DNA of 64,000 nucleotides from Chitinophaga pinensis (GTDB taxonomy: Bacteria; Bacteroidota; Bacteroidia; Chitinophagales; Chitinophagaceae). This document shows, piece after piece, positions 46,238 to 55,880 of this stretch. Position numbers and translations under genes: made by a program. Below the pieces are notes generated by a model that did no database searches, had not been told where the DNA came from, and was given only the letters and a program-made list of their open reading frames with translations. The stretch's first letter is position 1; each line of letters opens with the position of its first letter. The DNA is taken from positions 1 through 64,000 of the forward strand of contig CALQSB010000005.1 in assembly GCA_943333125.1 (NCBI GenBank). The letters are read 5' to 3'.

Positions 46238-47512
46238 TTAGTTTCGTTTACTGTTGCTACTCAAAGAATCCAAACTATTCTCAGGAAAGTGACGATATCT
46301 AAACAGTAAAGGAAAAAACACAACCAATACAAGTGCATACCCTGCAAATGAGAACCAGATCATAGGCCAGTTTTTTATTCCGTTGACGGTAAATTCATCA
46401 ACAACCCAGCCACTTCCCAATCCACCAATGATGGCACCAAAGCCATTTGTAATCATCATGAACAAGCCCTGTGCACTTGCTCTCATATTTGAAGGCGTTT
46501 CCTTTTCAATAAATAAAGAGCCTGAAATATTAAAGAAATCAAAAGCCATTCCATAAACAATCATAGACATTAATAAAAACACAAAACCTCCATCGGGATC
46601 AGCAATTCCAAACAAGCCAAAACGTAAAAACCAGGCTAGCATACTGAAAATCATCACCACCTTAATACCAAATCTTTTGAGAAAGAAAGGAATCGTTAAG
46701 ATAAAAAGGGTTTCGGAAATCTGAGACAACGACAACATGACCAATGGATGATTAACAACAAATGAATCCGGATAATCTGTTTTGAAGTCATTTAAAAAAC
46801 TGCCTCCGAAAGTATTGGTAATTTGTAGTGCTGCACCTAGTAACATAGAGAAAAAGAAAAAGACAAACATCTTTTCCTGTTTTAAAATAACAAAAGCATC
46901 GAGTCCAAGTTTTGAAGCAAGACTTTCATTATTGCTTTTTCCAACGGGAGGACATTTAGGAAGGCTTAAACAGTAAATCCCCATAATAATTGCGGAACCC
47001 GCAGCGACATAAAACTGCAAGTTAGTACGGCCAAATCCAGATAAATCTTCAAACCACATTGCGCAAATAAATCCTATTGTACCCCATACTCTTATCGGTG
47101 GAAATACTGTTTGAACATCATAACCCGATTGAACCAAAATTCTATAGGAAACAGAATTGCTTAACGATATTGTTGGCATATAGGCCATAGAATTAAGTAA
47201 CATCACCCAAAACATAACTCCAGGCTCATTTATGAATGAAGCGGCTATAAGACAGACGGCTCCCAAAAAATGGCTGTAGCCTAAAACCTTTTCGGCATTA
47301 ACCCATCTGTCTGCAACAATCCCCAATAAGGCAGGCATAAATAAAGAGGCTATTCCCAACGTAGAATAAATCCCTCCAATTTCAACTCCATGAAAAGGTT
47401 GCAGTCCATTAACTTTTATTGAAAATAAATAACCTCCTGTTGAAATTAACCAGGATCCCCAAATAAAAAACTGTAGAAAACTCAAAATAGTAAGACGTAA
47501 CTTAATGGTCAT
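46238..47512 (-). CDS. Nucleoside:H+ symporter, NupG/XapB-type MFS
   Basis: A 424-aa inner-membrane protein with about 12 hydrophobic segments. LRLTILSFLQFFIWGSWL at the N-terminus, GIVADRWVNAEKVL after helix two and the later FFNISGSLFIEKETPSNMRASAQGLFMM segment are hallmarks of the Nuc_H_symport family. It likely imports nucleosides. It stands alone on the minus strand; the 152-bp gap to mqnE is probably a divergent promoter region. Confidence 0.88.
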   Translation of the reverse strand: MTIKLRLTILSFLQFFIWGSWLISTGGYLFSIKVNGLQPFHGVEIGGIYSTLGIASLFMPALLGIVADRWVNAEKVLGYSHFLGAVCLIAASFINEPGVMFWVMLLNSMAYMPTISLSNSVSYRILVQSGYDVQTVFPPIRVWGTIGFICAMWFEDLSGFGRTNLQFYVAAGSAIIMGIYCLSLPKCPPVGKSNNESLASKLGLDAFVILKQEKMFVFFFFSMLLGAALQITNTFGGSFLNDFKTDYPDSFVVNHPLVMLSLSQISETLFILTIPFFLKRFGIKVVMIFSMLAWFLRFGLFGIADPDGGFVFLLMSMIVYGMAFDFFNISGSLFIEKETPSNMRASAQGLFMMITNGFGAIIGGLGSGWVVDEFTVNGIKNWPMIWFSFAGYALVLVVFFPLLFRYRHFPENSLDSLSSNSKRN

Positions 47513-47664
47513 CGTTCTGAAGTTTTGGATTTTGAAAGTCGAAGTTACCGTTTTTTTTGAAAAGGCAAATTATTTCTAAACATCAACATTTTGTATTATG
47601 TTTTAAAATCCAAAAAATCAACAAGATTAACTTTCAATGAGCGTAAATTTGTAAAAAAATTGAA

Positions 47665-48810
47665 ATGAATAATATCACAGAATTATTAATGAAGCGTTCA
47701 ACAGACACTACACTTAATTCTATTGCAAAAAAAGTTAGTGAGGGCATAAGAATTACTGACGAAGACTGCCTTTATCTTTTCGAAAATGGCGATTTATCTT
47801 TTGTAGGCACATTAGCTAATTTCATCAGAGAGCAGAAGCACGGAGACACTACTTACTTTAATAGAAATTTCCATATCGAACCTACTAATGTTTGTGTTTT
47901 CAGTTGTAAATTTTGTTCTTATTCTATGTTATATGCTCATAAAGAAGAAGGATGGGAATTGAGTATAGATCAAATGGTAGATATAGTTAAGCGTTATGAT
48001 GACAAGCCCATAACTGAAGTCCATATTGTTGGCGGTGTACATCCCAAAATGAATATGGATTATTTTAAAGAGCTGTTACTTAAAATCAGAACACACCGAC
48101 CTGATTTGCATATTAAAGGATTCACTGCGGTAGAATTGGATTATATGTTTCGCAAAGCAAAGCTTACTGTTGAGGAAGGGCTTCAGCAACTTAAAGATGC
48201 CGGGCTTCAATCATTACCTGGTGGTGGTGCCGAAATTTTTCATCCTGAGATACGAGATTTAATTGCGGGAGATAAAGTGAGTGGAGAAGGATGGCTGAAA
48301 ATTCATGAAACTGCTCATCGATTAGGAATGCACAGTAATGCGACTATGCTTTACGGTCATATTGAAAAATACGAACACCGAATTGACCACATGCGAAAGC
48401 TGAGAGATTTACAGGATAAAACAAATGGATTCAACACTTTCATACCTCTTAAATTTCGCAATGCCAATAACGATATGAGTTATGTAAATGAATCTACCAT
48501 CACTGAAGACATGCGTATGTATGCTATTGCCAGAATTTATTTGGATAATTTTCCTCACCTTAAAGCCTACTGGCCAATGCTGGGCAGACAAAATGCTCAA
48601 CTTTCACTTTCGTTTGGTGTAAATGATATTGATGGCACCATTGATGACTCCACAAAAATTTATTCAATGGCGGGAAGTGAGGAACAAACACCAACGATGA
48701 CTACCGAACAATTAGTAGCCCTTATCACTCAATCCAAAAGAAAGCCAGTTGAGAGGGATACTTTATATAACATTATCAAAGACTACAGTGAAACAGCTGT
48801 ACCTTCTTAA
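47665..48810 (+). CDS. mqnE: Aminofutalosine synthase (radical SAM)
   Basis: A 381-aa radical SAM enzyme of the CofH/MqnC/MqnE group. The [4Fe-4S] ligands are in TNVCVFSCKFCSY (CxxxCxxC). HIVGGVHPKM, SLPGGGAEIFHPEIRD and MLYGHIEKYEHRIDHM match MqnE, which joins 3-(1-carboxyvinyloxy)benzoate with SAM to make aminofutalosine. This implies the futalosine route to menaquinone, usual in many Bacteroidota. No other mqn gene is in the window. Confidence 0.92.
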   Translation: MNNITELLMKRSTDTTLNSIAKKVSEGIRITDEDCLYLFENGDLSFVGTLANFIREQKHGDTTYFNRNFHIEPTNVCVFSCKFCSYSMLYAHKEEGWELSIDQMVDIVKRYDDKPITEVHIVGGVHPKMNMDYFKELLLKIRTHRPDLHIKGFTAVELDYMFRKAKLTVEEGLQQLKDAGLQSLPGGGAEIFHPEIRDLIAGDKVSGEGWLKIHETAHRLGMHSNATMLYGHIEKYEHRIDHMRKLRDLQDKTNGFNTFIPLKFRNANNDMSYVNESTITEDMRMYAIARIYLDNFPHLKAYWPMLGRQNAQLSLSFGVNDIDGTIDDSTKIYSMAGSEEQTPTMTTEQLVALITQSKRKPVERDTLYNIIKDYSETAVPS

Positions 48811-48836
48811 TATTTATTTCTTTAAAAACAAACATC

Positions 48837-49097
48837 ATGTCAACTTGCAATTTTAATATTAATTTTTCAGGCTCTGCAGAAGAAATTCTAGACAAAGCAA
48901 AGTCAGCTGTTGAATCTCAGGGAGGTTCATTTATTGGGGATACCAGTGCAGGAAATTTCAATGTAAGCCTTATGTCAAATACAGTTTCCGGGACTTATTT
49001 AGTTGCTGGCAATCAGCTTCAATTAACCATTATTGAAAAACCGATTTTTGTTCCTTGTAATGCAATAGAAAGTTATCTGGTAAAAAAATTATCCTGA
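48837..49097 (+). CDS. Small conserved hypothetical protein
   Basis: An 86-aa protein without signal peptide or membrane segment. The pattern NFNINFSGSAEEILDKAKSAVESQGGSFIGDTSAGNF alternates strand and helix and resembles a small alpha/beta sandwich that could bind a ligand. The start is 27 bp after mqnE, so co-transcription is likely. It ends 6 bp from the convergent HAD gene. No function can be assigned. Confidence 0.7.
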   Translation: MSTCNFNINFSGSAEEILDKAKSAVESQGGSFIGDTSAGNFNVSLMSNTVSGTYLVAGNQLQLTIIEKPIFVPCNAIESYLVKKLS

Positions 49098-49103
49098 TTT
49101 TTT

Positions 49104-49514
49104 TTATAAATATTTTTGTTCTGCAAGTAATGCTCTGATTTTATTCCAATCTGCATAAGGTCTTTCTGTATTTCCTTCCGGATAAATTAAAGGACAACCC
49201 AATGCCGCATCATCAATATATAATTGAGCATAGGCTTTGGGAGAATCTGTCCATCTAGACTGATCAGGATTTTTCTGAATGGCAAACAAGGGAATATTGT
49301 TTTTTTTAAACCAGTTAATCGCATCCGTTAAAAACAACTCTTCATAATCCCCAAACATTGATTTCACCATTCTGTCACTTCTCATGGTAAACAATATCAA
49401 TTGATGTCCATTTGCTACAAGTTCTTGCAATACCGACTCGGCTCCTATTGATCTTCCAATTTCCGGATATTCGTGTGTTACACAAGTACCATCAAAGTCT
49501 ATGCAGATTTCCAT
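49104..49514 (-). CDS. Small HAD-superfamily hydrolase (BT0820-like)
   Basis: A 136-aa protein opening with the HAD nucleophile motif CIDFDGTCVTHEYPEIG. The middle QLILFTMRSDR gives motif II Thr/Ser, and AQLYIDDAALGCPLI gives motif IV Asp-Asp. It lacks a cap domain, which fits the small Bacteroidota hydrolase family typified by BT0820. Substrate unknown. It follows the OmpA gene on the same strand but a strong terminator separates them. Confidence 0.85.
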   Translation of the reverse strand: MEICIDFDGTCVTHEYPEIGRSIGAESVLQELVANGHQLILFTMRSDRMVKSMFGDYEELFLTDAINWFKKNNIPLFAIQKNPDQSRWTDSPKAYAQLYIDDAALGCPLIYPEGNTERPYADWNKIRALLAEQKYL

Positions 49515-49551
49515 TAAATAAAACTATTAAATTTTCAGATTTGTGTTTAAT

Positions 49552-49583
49552 AAAAAACCCCGAAAATAATTTCGGGGTTTTTA
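49552..49583 (-). terminator. Intrinsic terminator after the OmpA-family gene
   Basis: AAAAACCCCGAAA and TTTCGGGGTTTTT form a perfect 13-bp stem around a 4-nt loop, with T-runs on both strands. It sits 17 bp past the OmpA gene stop and before the HAD gene start. Confidence 0.92.
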
Positions 49584-49599
49584 CTATTTTTCGAGTTGA

Positions 49600-50937
49600 T
49601 TAATGATTGCTCACTATCAATTCAGTTCTTCTGTTTTTTGCACGACCTGCTGCAGTTTTGTTGTCAGCAAGAGGTTTGTCTGGACCAAAGCCCATTGCAT
49701 TCATACGAGTTCTGTCGATACCTTTTCCAGCAAGATATTCTTTAACAGCCATTGCACGTGTTTGTGACAATTCTCTGTTTCTATCTGCAGAACCTGTATT
49801 GTCTGTAAAACCATCAATTTCAATTTTCAATGTATTATCAGCTGCTAATAAGGCTGCTAATTCATTTAAAGATTTGTTTGATGCAGCTAATAATTTAGAA
49901 CTTCCAGTTTGAAACTGAATACTTTTTGCAGCAAAGTTTATTTTTTCGATAACTGCTTTTTCGATTTCTGGGCAACCTTGATTGCTTGCAGGACCAGCAA
50001 CAGCAGGACACTTATCTTCTTCATCATTTACTCCGTCTTTATCAGTGTCTGGAATTGGACAACCTTGATAACGAGCCAAACCTTTTTCAGTTGGACACTT
50101 ATCTTGTTCATCATTAATACCATCACCATCAGTATCTGGAACTGGACATCCTTGATATTTTGCAGTACCTGCAACAGTAGGGCATTTATCTTGTTCGTCA
50201 TTTAAACCATCCCCATCAGTATCAGGAATTGGACAACCTTGATATTTTGCTAATCCAGCAACATCAGGACATTTGTCATCTTTGTCTAACACTCCATCAT
50301 TATCGCGATCAACAACTGGTGGTGGTGGTGGAGGAATAACTACTTTAGGTTTTTCTTTAGCAAGATTTTGTGCTATACCAAAAGAATAAAAAAGATTATC
50401 TCTCATTACATCTTTAGTAAGAGTAAAACGATACTGAGCTTGAAGTATGAAATAACTGTTGTTACTTAAATTAGCAGTCATGCCTACTCCAGTTGGAACA
50501 TAAGCTCCAAACTTTTTGCTATACATTCCAGCGCCAACACCGACAGTTAAAAATGCATTAAACATACTTTCGTCATTGAAAGCATAAGCGTTTAATGAAG
50601 GTTCAATTTCAACACCATTTTGATTGTAATTAGTTGTGTAAGTATTTCTGTCAATAGCTGAATAGTTATGGAACATCATTGTAGCTTTTGCAGAAAAATC
50701 CAAATGCTTGGCAACTGTTTGCCAATAAGATAATGAAAATCCTAAATCTTGTTCTTTAAATCCACCCAATGCTTTTGGGCCACTGTTATCTTTCCAAACC
50801 TGAGGAGAGTTTACATCAATAGAATTAAAATGCATTCCAATGAGTTTTCTTTTGTTACTAGAACCTTTGTCTTTCTGAGCAAAAGCAAATGTTGCTAATA
50901 CCATGAATGACAACAATAATGTTAATTTTTGTTTCAT
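49600..50937 (-). CDS. OmpA-family outer-membrane protein with TSP3 repeats
   Basis: I place the start at 50937 (MKQKLTLLLSFMVLATFAFAQ, a clean signal peptide) rather than the open frame back to 51054; length is 445 aa. Order: a beta-barrel-like N-terminal domain (about 25-190), a PPPPPPVVD hinge, four thrombospondin type 3-like calcium-binding repeats (DTDGDGLNDEQDKCP), then the OmpA C-terminal peptidoglycan-binding domain (IEIDGFTDNTGSADRNRELSQTRA, GFGPDKPLADN, NRRTEL). Probably a structural porin-like protein that ties the outer membrane to the cell wall. A perfect terminator follows. Confidence 0.94.
   Translation of the reverse strand: MKQKLTLLLSFMVLATFAFAQKDKGSSNKRKLIGMHFNSIDVNSPQVWKDNSGPKALGGFKEQDLGFSLSYWQTVAKHLDFSAKATMMFHNYSAIDRNTYTTNYNQNGVEIEPSLNAYAFNDESMFNAFLTVGVGAGMYSKKFGAYVPTGVGMTANLSNNSYFILQAQYRFTLTKDVMRDNLFYSFGIAQNLAKEKPKVVIPPPPPPVVDRDNDGVLDKDDKCPDVAGLAKYQGCPIPDTDGDGLNDEQDKCPTVAGTAKYQGCPVPDTDGDGINDEQDKCPTEKGLARYQGCPIPDTDKDGVNDEEDKCPAVAGPASNQGCPEIEKAVIEKINFAAKSIQFQTGSSKLLAASNKSLNELAALLAADNTLKIEIDGFTDNTGSADRNRELSQTRAMAVKEYLAGKGIDRTRMNAMGFGPDKPLADNKTAAGRAKNRRTELIVSNH
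49966..50320 (-). repeat. Four 29-aa TSP3-type repeats
   Basis: The unit PDTDGDG.NDEQDKCP..AG.A.YQGCP repeats about every 87 bp, each with a DxDxDG-like calcium-binding set. DNA copies share stretches such as TGGACAACCTTGATATTTTG, so they are closely related. The fourth, nearest the OmpA domain, ends in ASNQGCPEIEK. Confidence 0.85.
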
Positions 50938-51193
50938 AAACGCTAGTTTTAATTTAAAATTTTTTTTTCTCGAGGTATCACGAGACTTATTAATTGGGTT
51001 AATACTTGCAAATATAAAGGCTAAATACATATAAATCAGCGGTTTTTTTTTCAATAATCAAAAAATCTAATAAAATCGTAATAATAAAGAATGAAGACGC
51101 ACATTAATCAGGTGATTACAATAAAAATCCGTTCATAATTAAATGATACTGATTAAAATCGGTCTAAAAATATTTATTAATGAAAAATCGACT

Positions 51194-51201
51194 TATATTT
51201 G
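51194..51201 (+). promoter_or_regulatory. -7 promoter element of the tRNA-Arg gene
   Basis: TATATTTG matches the TAnnTTTG -7 consensus used by the Bacteroidota primary sigma factor. It lies 23 bp before the mature tRNA end, a suitable distance for a short leader. I did not find a clear -33 TTG partner, so this is a half-consensus call. Confidence 0.6.
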
Positions 51202-51224
51202 CATCCCAAAATTCAAGTCACTGA

Positions 51225-51298
<74 letters not shown>

Positions 51299-51300
51299 CA

Positions 51301-51334
51301 AAAAAAGGTCTTACAAATCGTAAGACCTTTTTTA
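51301..51334 (+). terminator. Intrinsic terminator after tRNA-Arg
   Basis: AAAAAAGGTCTTAC and GTAAGACCTTTTTT form a 14-bp stem with a 5-nt loop, starting 3 bp after the tRNA and ending in T residues. The tRNA is therefore a single-gene transcript. Confidence 0.93.
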
Positions 51335-51354
51335 TTGTACATCTTCAAAATATG

Positions 51355-51465
51355 TCACGAAACGTTCCTACGGAACGAAAATTAAACCTCATTTCTGGCT
51401 AGAGACAAATTGTTCCGATGGAACAAAAAAGCGAATTAGTTTAAGTTTGCTTATCCAGTATCTAG
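51355..51465. repeat. Dispersed GTTCC/GGAAC element, copy A
   Basis: This block contains two GTTCCNNNGGAAC palindromes, the spacer GGCTAGAGAC, the string GCGAATTAGTTTAAGTTTGC and a terminal CCAGTATCTAG. From 51362 onward it aligns without gaps over 104 bp with copy B at 52131-52234, with 10 differences by eye. It continues to 51505 with CCAGCTTTATCCAGCT-type words that reach the stop codon of the next gene. Confidence 0.88.
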
Positions 51466-51501
51466 AATCTAGCTTCCAGCTTTATCCAGCTTTATCCAGC
51501 T

Positions 51502-52074
51502 CTATCCCAACTTACTCAACAGTCTTTGGCGTTCAGCATCTTTCATCGCCTGATTTATTTTCTTTAATCCGCCACCGATTTTTACAAAGCCTATAGCTAT
51601 TAGCAAAATGGAACAGATGATTTCTATTCCTGCTACCCAATCCCAAAGAAAAATATAACTATTTTTCCACCAGATACCTGAAAACACATCAAGCATAGCC
51701 TGTGCCTCACCTTGTTCCTGAGCAGTGATTTGCTGAATAGCTGTCTGGTATTCGAATGAAGCCACATTCATTTTCTGAATTTCATCCAGGCGTGTTTTTA
51801 ATGATTGTAATGCTTCCATATTTTTGTCGAAACTGTTATCAGGTGTTTTAAAAAAAACAGCATTATAATCTCCGTCAAAACCTTTGCCTTTGAATTCCGA
51901 AACGAACTTATCAATATACACAGCTTTTTGCTGAATGGTAGAGGCTTTTTCCGCCAGATTCCAATAGGATTCATAATCCCTTTCGTAATGGTAATTACCA
52001 ATGGTGGCAAAAAATATCATAACAACCAACCATAAAACGCCAATAGAAATGGAAATAATACCTTGCTTTCTCAT
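51502..52074 (-). CDS. Small two-helix membrane protein of unknown function
   Basis: A 190-aa protein with membrane segments at about residues 6-26 and 143-165, separated by a roughly 115-residue hydrophilic, partly coiled-coil domain (MEALQSLKTRLDEIQKMNVASFEYQTAIQQITAQEQGEA), and a short charged tail (MKDAERQRLLSKLG). No known family is recognised. It is bordered on both sides by the same 104-bp dispersed element, and its stop codon TAG lies in the TCTATCC word of the left one. The intervening domain is probably periplasmic. Confidence 0.78.
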   Translation of the reverse strand: MRKQGIISISIGVLWLVVMIFFATIGNYHYERDYESYWNLAEKASTIQQKAVYIDKFVSEFKGKGFDGDYNAVFFKTPDNSFDKNMEALQSLKTRLDEIQKMNVASFEYQTAIQQITAQEQGEAQAMLDVFSGIWWKNSYIFLWDWVAGIEIICSILLIAIGFVKIGGGLKKINQAMKDAERQRLLSKLG

Positions 52075-52123
52075 TTTTTATTTTTTAAAATTCTTACAAT
52101 ATTAATTCAAACGCATCACAAAA

Positions 52124-52234
52124 TCACCAAACGTTCCTATGGAACGAAAATTAATCTTCTTTTCGGGCTAGAGACGAAATGTTCCTATGGAACAAAAATG
52201 CGAATTAGTTTAAGTTTGCTTTTCCAGTATCTAG
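52124..52234. repeat. Dispersed GTTCC/GGAAC element, copy B
   Basis: Same orientation and order as copy A: GTTCCTATGGAAC, GGGCTAGAGAC, a second GTTCCTATGGAAC, GCGAATTAGTTTAAGTTTGC and CCAGTATCTAG. It is followed by CCTATCCAGCTCTTCC words up to the DUF4153 stop codon at 52262. The two copies are 769 bp apart and enclose one gene. Confidence 0.88.
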
Positions 52235-52261
52235 TTTCAGCCTATCCAGCTCTTCCCCGCT

Positions 52262-54154
52262 CTAATCCACTCTCCTCACAAAAATATTCCCCGACATACT
52301 CCTTGCCTTATATTTATCTCCATCTTTTTTTGCTTCCAAAGAATTGATTTGGTATTTGACTTCTATTTTTTTATTGATTGCTTTTAATTGCATTTTATCC
52401 GGTGCAACATTTACTTCTGATTTGGTTTCATTGAATAAACGCTGCAACATATCATTGAAATTCAAATTGAAAGGCTGTTGTTTCAATTCTATCTTCTGGT
52501 CATCGGCTTCAAGTATCAAAGGTGTTTTTTCATCAGAATTATATATTACTTTATAAGAAACCGAATCCAAATCGAAAGAACAAACAATGGATTCATCATC
52601 ATTATAATTATAATCACTAAAACTCATGGTGTAATCATAGCCTTTTACATTTAATAATTTTTCATCACCGGTTGTATTGAAATTAACATACTCGCTTTCT
52701 GTTTCATAACGATTTTCGTATTCAAGTCCCATGGCATTCATATAAATTTCCGCTTCATTATAATAATTATTTTCTTTTGATTTCATTTTAGCATCAACTA
52801 GAGAATCAATATTCTGCGTATACCAGCTTCTAATCGAAGTAAATCCATGAAAATCATCCATATAATCCAAGATTGAATACACTTCATTGTGCAATGAATC
52901 TGAAAGTAATTTCTCATTTTTGAATGCTACGCTTTCATTATTTTTATTGAAAACCGATTCATTCTGTATTTTTCCGTCTTTTAAAATGGCGGCCTTTTCA
53001 AGAATAGCTTTTAATCTTTTTACTTGATAATGTTCACTCACAGAAAACATCCCCCAAGGACCGAATGATATCAACAACAACATAATAGCCAGTGAAACCG
53101 GAATGAATTTGATATTGGTTTTACCTATAATTGTATAAACACAAACCACACAAAGCCAGATGCCCAAAAAGAAAACCACATATCTTTTGATGGTAATCCC
53201 ATAATCATCAATCCTCATTAAAATGGCAATGAATAAAATCACTAACAAAGGAATCAAAATCACATAGAATAATTTTGAAGCTTTCTTAATCCATTCATTT
53301 TCTTTTTGGTTCCCATAAGGATACAATAATAAAAAAGTAAGTACGCCCAGTATTGAAACGCAAATGATCAAATAGGAAACAATTCCTTTGGGCCAATCCC
53401 ATGATAGTAAAATTTTCCCTCCATAGAAATATAAAATCACTAAATAAAGAGCCAGCAATGACAATAAAATGTATTGAGCAAATATTTTAAGTCCTTTAGG
53501 ATATACCTCAATTGAATCCAGCTGATCAAAATCTTCGGGAATACCGCTTAGAAAAAACCAGGTATTAAAAATGCCCGCAATGAAAATATAAATATCAAAG
53601 TATAATTTTTCATGAATTTTAATTTCGAAAAGCATCTTCATTGACACTAACGCCAATGCCAATCCTATATACAAGACACCCGAAAATAAAACTGACGTCC
53701 ATATTCTGATAAAAAGAATTTTATTGTGCTGCCAGAATCCATTGATTTGCTTGCTGAATACAAATGGTATAAATGAAACCAGTAAATGTGCGGTAATGTT
53801 GTAAATCGCATATTTAATATATGGCAATGCCGTATTATGGGTAGATTCCGCGTTGGGTAAAGTAAAATAAATCGCAGTTAGCAATCCTGTTACTAACAAC
53901 ATCAGTAACCAATGTTTTAGGGAATCCAATTTCTTTTTTCCTGAAATAATAGTAGCACTAAAAAACAACGGAATTCCAAGGCTTGCGGTTAGCATCAGAT
54001 TTATATAAGGAAAAAAGTTTTTTACATGACTTTCTTTTTCTGTCAAATAAATACCAATAACAACTGCAATCGTAGATGCTAGTAATGTTAGCGGAAATCT
54101 TATCAATGATTTTCGAGCATTGGATAACAAATAATTAAAAGAAGGAAGTTTCAT
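52262..54154 (-). CDS. DUF4153 family polytopic membrane protein
   Basis: I take the ATG at 54154 (MKLPSFNYLLSNARKSLIRFPLTLLAS), giving 630 aa; the frame is open up to 54229. About 12 hydrophobic segments fill residues 20-390, including DLTEKES-like short loops and FNTWFFLSGIPEDFDQL, the DUF4153 hallmark. The C-terminal part (about 400-630) is soluble, with YDYTMSFSDYNYNDD. Function unknown; members are inner-membrane proteins. Its stop codon lies next to the dispersed-element words. Divergent from ung. Confidence 0.85.
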   Translation of the reverse strand: MKLPSFNYLLSNARKSLIRFPLTLLASTIAVVIGIYLTEKESHVKNFFPYINLMLTASLGIPLFFSATIISGKKKLDSLKHWLLMLLVTGLLTAIYFTLPNAESTHNTALPYIKYAIYNITAHLLVSFIPFVFSKQINGFWQHNKILFIRIWTSVLFSGVLYIGLALALVSMKMLFEIKIHEKLYFDIYIFIAGIFNTWFFLSGIPEDFDQLDSIEVYPKGLKIFAQYILLSLLALYLVILYFYGGKILLSWDWPKGIVSYLIICVSILGVLTFLLLYPYGNQKENEWIKKASKLFYVILIPLLVILFIAILMRIDDYGITIKRYVVFFLGIWLCVVCVYTIIGKTNIKFIPVSLAIMLLLISFGPWGMFSVSEHYQVKRLKAILEKAAILKDGKIQNESVFNKNNESVAFKNEKLLSDSLHNEVYSILDYMDDFHGFTSIRSWYTQNIDSLVDAKMKSKENNYYNEAEIYMNAMGLEYENRYETESEYVNFNTTGDEKLLNVKGYDYTMSFSDYNYNDDESIVCSFDLDSVSYKVIYNSDEKTPLILEADDQKIELKQQPFNLNFNDMLQRLFNETKSEVNVAPDKMQLKAINKKIEVKYQINSLEAKKDGDKYKARSMSGNIFVRRVD

Positions 54155-54293
54155 AATTGAAGTTTCATGAATTATTAATAAAAGCATTTGAAGATAAAGT
54201 AATTTGTTTAAAAAACTACTTCGCTTCATTTGCGCTGTTTGATTTATTTTTACAGAAGGCTGGTTTTTTGTATATTAAATCTCATAAAATAAA

Positions 54294-54986
54294 ATGGATG
54301 TAAAACTTCATCCTTCCTGGAAATCTGCATTGGAAAACGAATTTGAGAAAAATTATTTTCAGCAGATGATTATGTTATTAAGAACCGAAAAGATTTTGGG
54401 TAAAACAAGCTTCCCCCCAGGCCCTCTTATTTTTAATGCATTTAATACAACCCCTTTCGAAAAGGTAACGGTGGTGATTTTAGGCCAGGATCCGTATCAT
54501 GGGCCCGGGCAAGCTCACGGCCTAAGTTTTTCGGTTCCAACTGGTGTTAAACCTCCCCCTTCTTTAGTCAATATTTTCAAAGAGATTCAAAATGATATTG
54601 GCATTAAACTTGCCCCCAGTTATGGCAATTTAACCAAATGGGCACAACAAGGAGTGTTGTTGCTCAATGCTGCATTAACAGTAAGATCTGGTGAACCTTT
54701 CAGTCATGCAAAAATCGGATGGGCACAATTCACAGATGCTGTAATTCAGGCAATTTCTGATAAAAAAGAAAATGTCGTTTTTCTATTATGGGGTAAATTT
54801 GCTCAGGAAAAATTAGTCTTAATTGATCAGAATAAACATTTTGTTTTAAAAGCAGCTCATCCTTCTCCTTTCTCAGCCGATAAAGGATTTTATGGTTGTA
54901 AACATTTTTCAAAAACAAATGAACTCCTTGTAAAGCAGGGATTAAATCCTATCGACTGGAAATTATTGATTGATCACATTGACTGA
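54294..54986 (+). CDS. ung: Uracil-DNA glycosylase (family 1)
   Basis: A 230-aa protein of normal length. Catalytic water-activating Asp in [20 protein letters not shown], the NPP-type loop at [23 protein letters not shown] and the DNA-intercalating [11 protein letters not shown] motif are all present. It removes uracil from DNA in base excision repair. The DUF4153 gene is divergent and the interval to the latter's start is 139 bp. Confidence 0.97.
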   Translation: MDVKLHPSWKSALENEFEKNYFQQMIMLLRTEKILGKTSFPPGPLIFNAFNTTPFEKVTVVILGQDPYHGPGQAHGLSFSVPTGVKPPPSLVNIFKEIQNDIGIKLAPSYGNLTKWAQQGVLLLNAALTVRSGEPFSHAKIGWAQFTDAVIQAISDKKENVVFLLWGKFAQEKLVLIDQNKHFVLKAAHPSPFSADKGFYGCKHFSKTNELLVKQGLNPIDWKLLIDHID

Positions 54987-55145
54987 AACATCAGGCATTT
55001 GTTGATAAATTGTACTTCTGGAAATTAATTGAATCCATGAAATATCCATAACGAAACTTGTGATACCAATCAGGGACAGCTTGCCCCGAAATCTCGGGTA
55101 TAAAAAAGGCTATATCATGTGACCAAAACAAACTATTATTAAGAC

Positions 55146-55880
55146 ATGAAATTTATAAAAAACATTTTTGCGAGAGTCTGGGCTTTATGGGGACTGGTTA
55201 GTTTTGTAATTAGTTTTCTGCTTATTCTTTTACCTGCAATGATTTCTAATTTGTACAAGGACGAAAAAAAAGGACAGCTTTATTTTATTCGTGTATCAAA
55301 AATATGGATGAATGTTTGGCTTTTTCTAATTGGTTGCAATTTAAAAGTAAAAGGAAAAGATAATTTCAAAGCATCACAAAATTATATTGTAGTTTTTAAT
55401 CACAATACATTACTGGATGTTCCTTTGTCATCACCTTATACTCCAGGCGCTAATAAAACAATAGGGAAAGCCTCTTTTTCAAAGGTTCCCTTATTTGGCC
55501 TTTTTTACAAAAGAGGTGCAATTCTCATTGATCGCAATGATGAACAAAGCAGAAAAAAAAGTTTTGAATTGATGATAAGCACATTGTCTATGGGAATGCA
55601 CATGTGCATCTATCCCGAAGGTACCCGAAACCGAACTGACCAAATATTGAAACCATTTTACGACGGAGCTTTCCGGCTTTCTGTAGAAACGAATACACCA
55701 ATTATTCCTTGTATCATCAGAGGTACAAAAGAAGCCATGCCGATTCATAAATTTTTATACCTTTACCCAACATCGCTAAGTCTTACATTTCTTCCTCCAG
55801 TATCACCAGAAGGCCTAAACGCAAAAGAATTAAATAAAAATGTTTTTGATTTGATGTGGAAAGAACTACAAGCCCCCTAA
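55146..55880 (+). CDS. plsC: 1-acyl-glycerol-3-phosphate acyltransferase-like (PlsC family)
   Basis: A 244-aa protein with an N-terminal membrane segment (about residues 13-34). The acyltransferase motifs are NHNTLLDVPLSS (HX4D), KRGAILIDR, YPEGTRNR and IIPCIIRGT, in order. It likely acylates lysophosphatidic acid in phospholipid synthesis; some relatives act on other lipids. The last codons (QAP and stop TAA) overlap the dispersed CCCCC element, so the natural end may have been altered by its insertion. A small hairpin CCCGAAATCTCGGG lies 60 bp upstream. Confidence 0.9.
   Translation: MKFIKNIFARVWALWGLVSFVISFLLILLPAMISNLYKDEKKGQLYFIRVSKIWMNVWLFLIGCNLKVKGKDNFKASQNYIVVFNHNTLLDVPLSSPYTPGANKTIGKASFSKVPLFGLFYKRGAILIDRNDEQSRKKSFELMISTLSMGMHMCIYPEGTRNRTDQILKPFYDGAFRLSVETNTPIIPCIIRGTKEAMPIHKFLYLYPTSLSLTFLPPVSPEGLNAKELNKNVFDLMWKELQAP

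Noticed and set aside
51355-52234. Insertion sequence or composite transposon around the 190-aa gene
   Set aside because: No transposase or target-site duplication is seen; the flanking copies look like extragenic palindromic elements.
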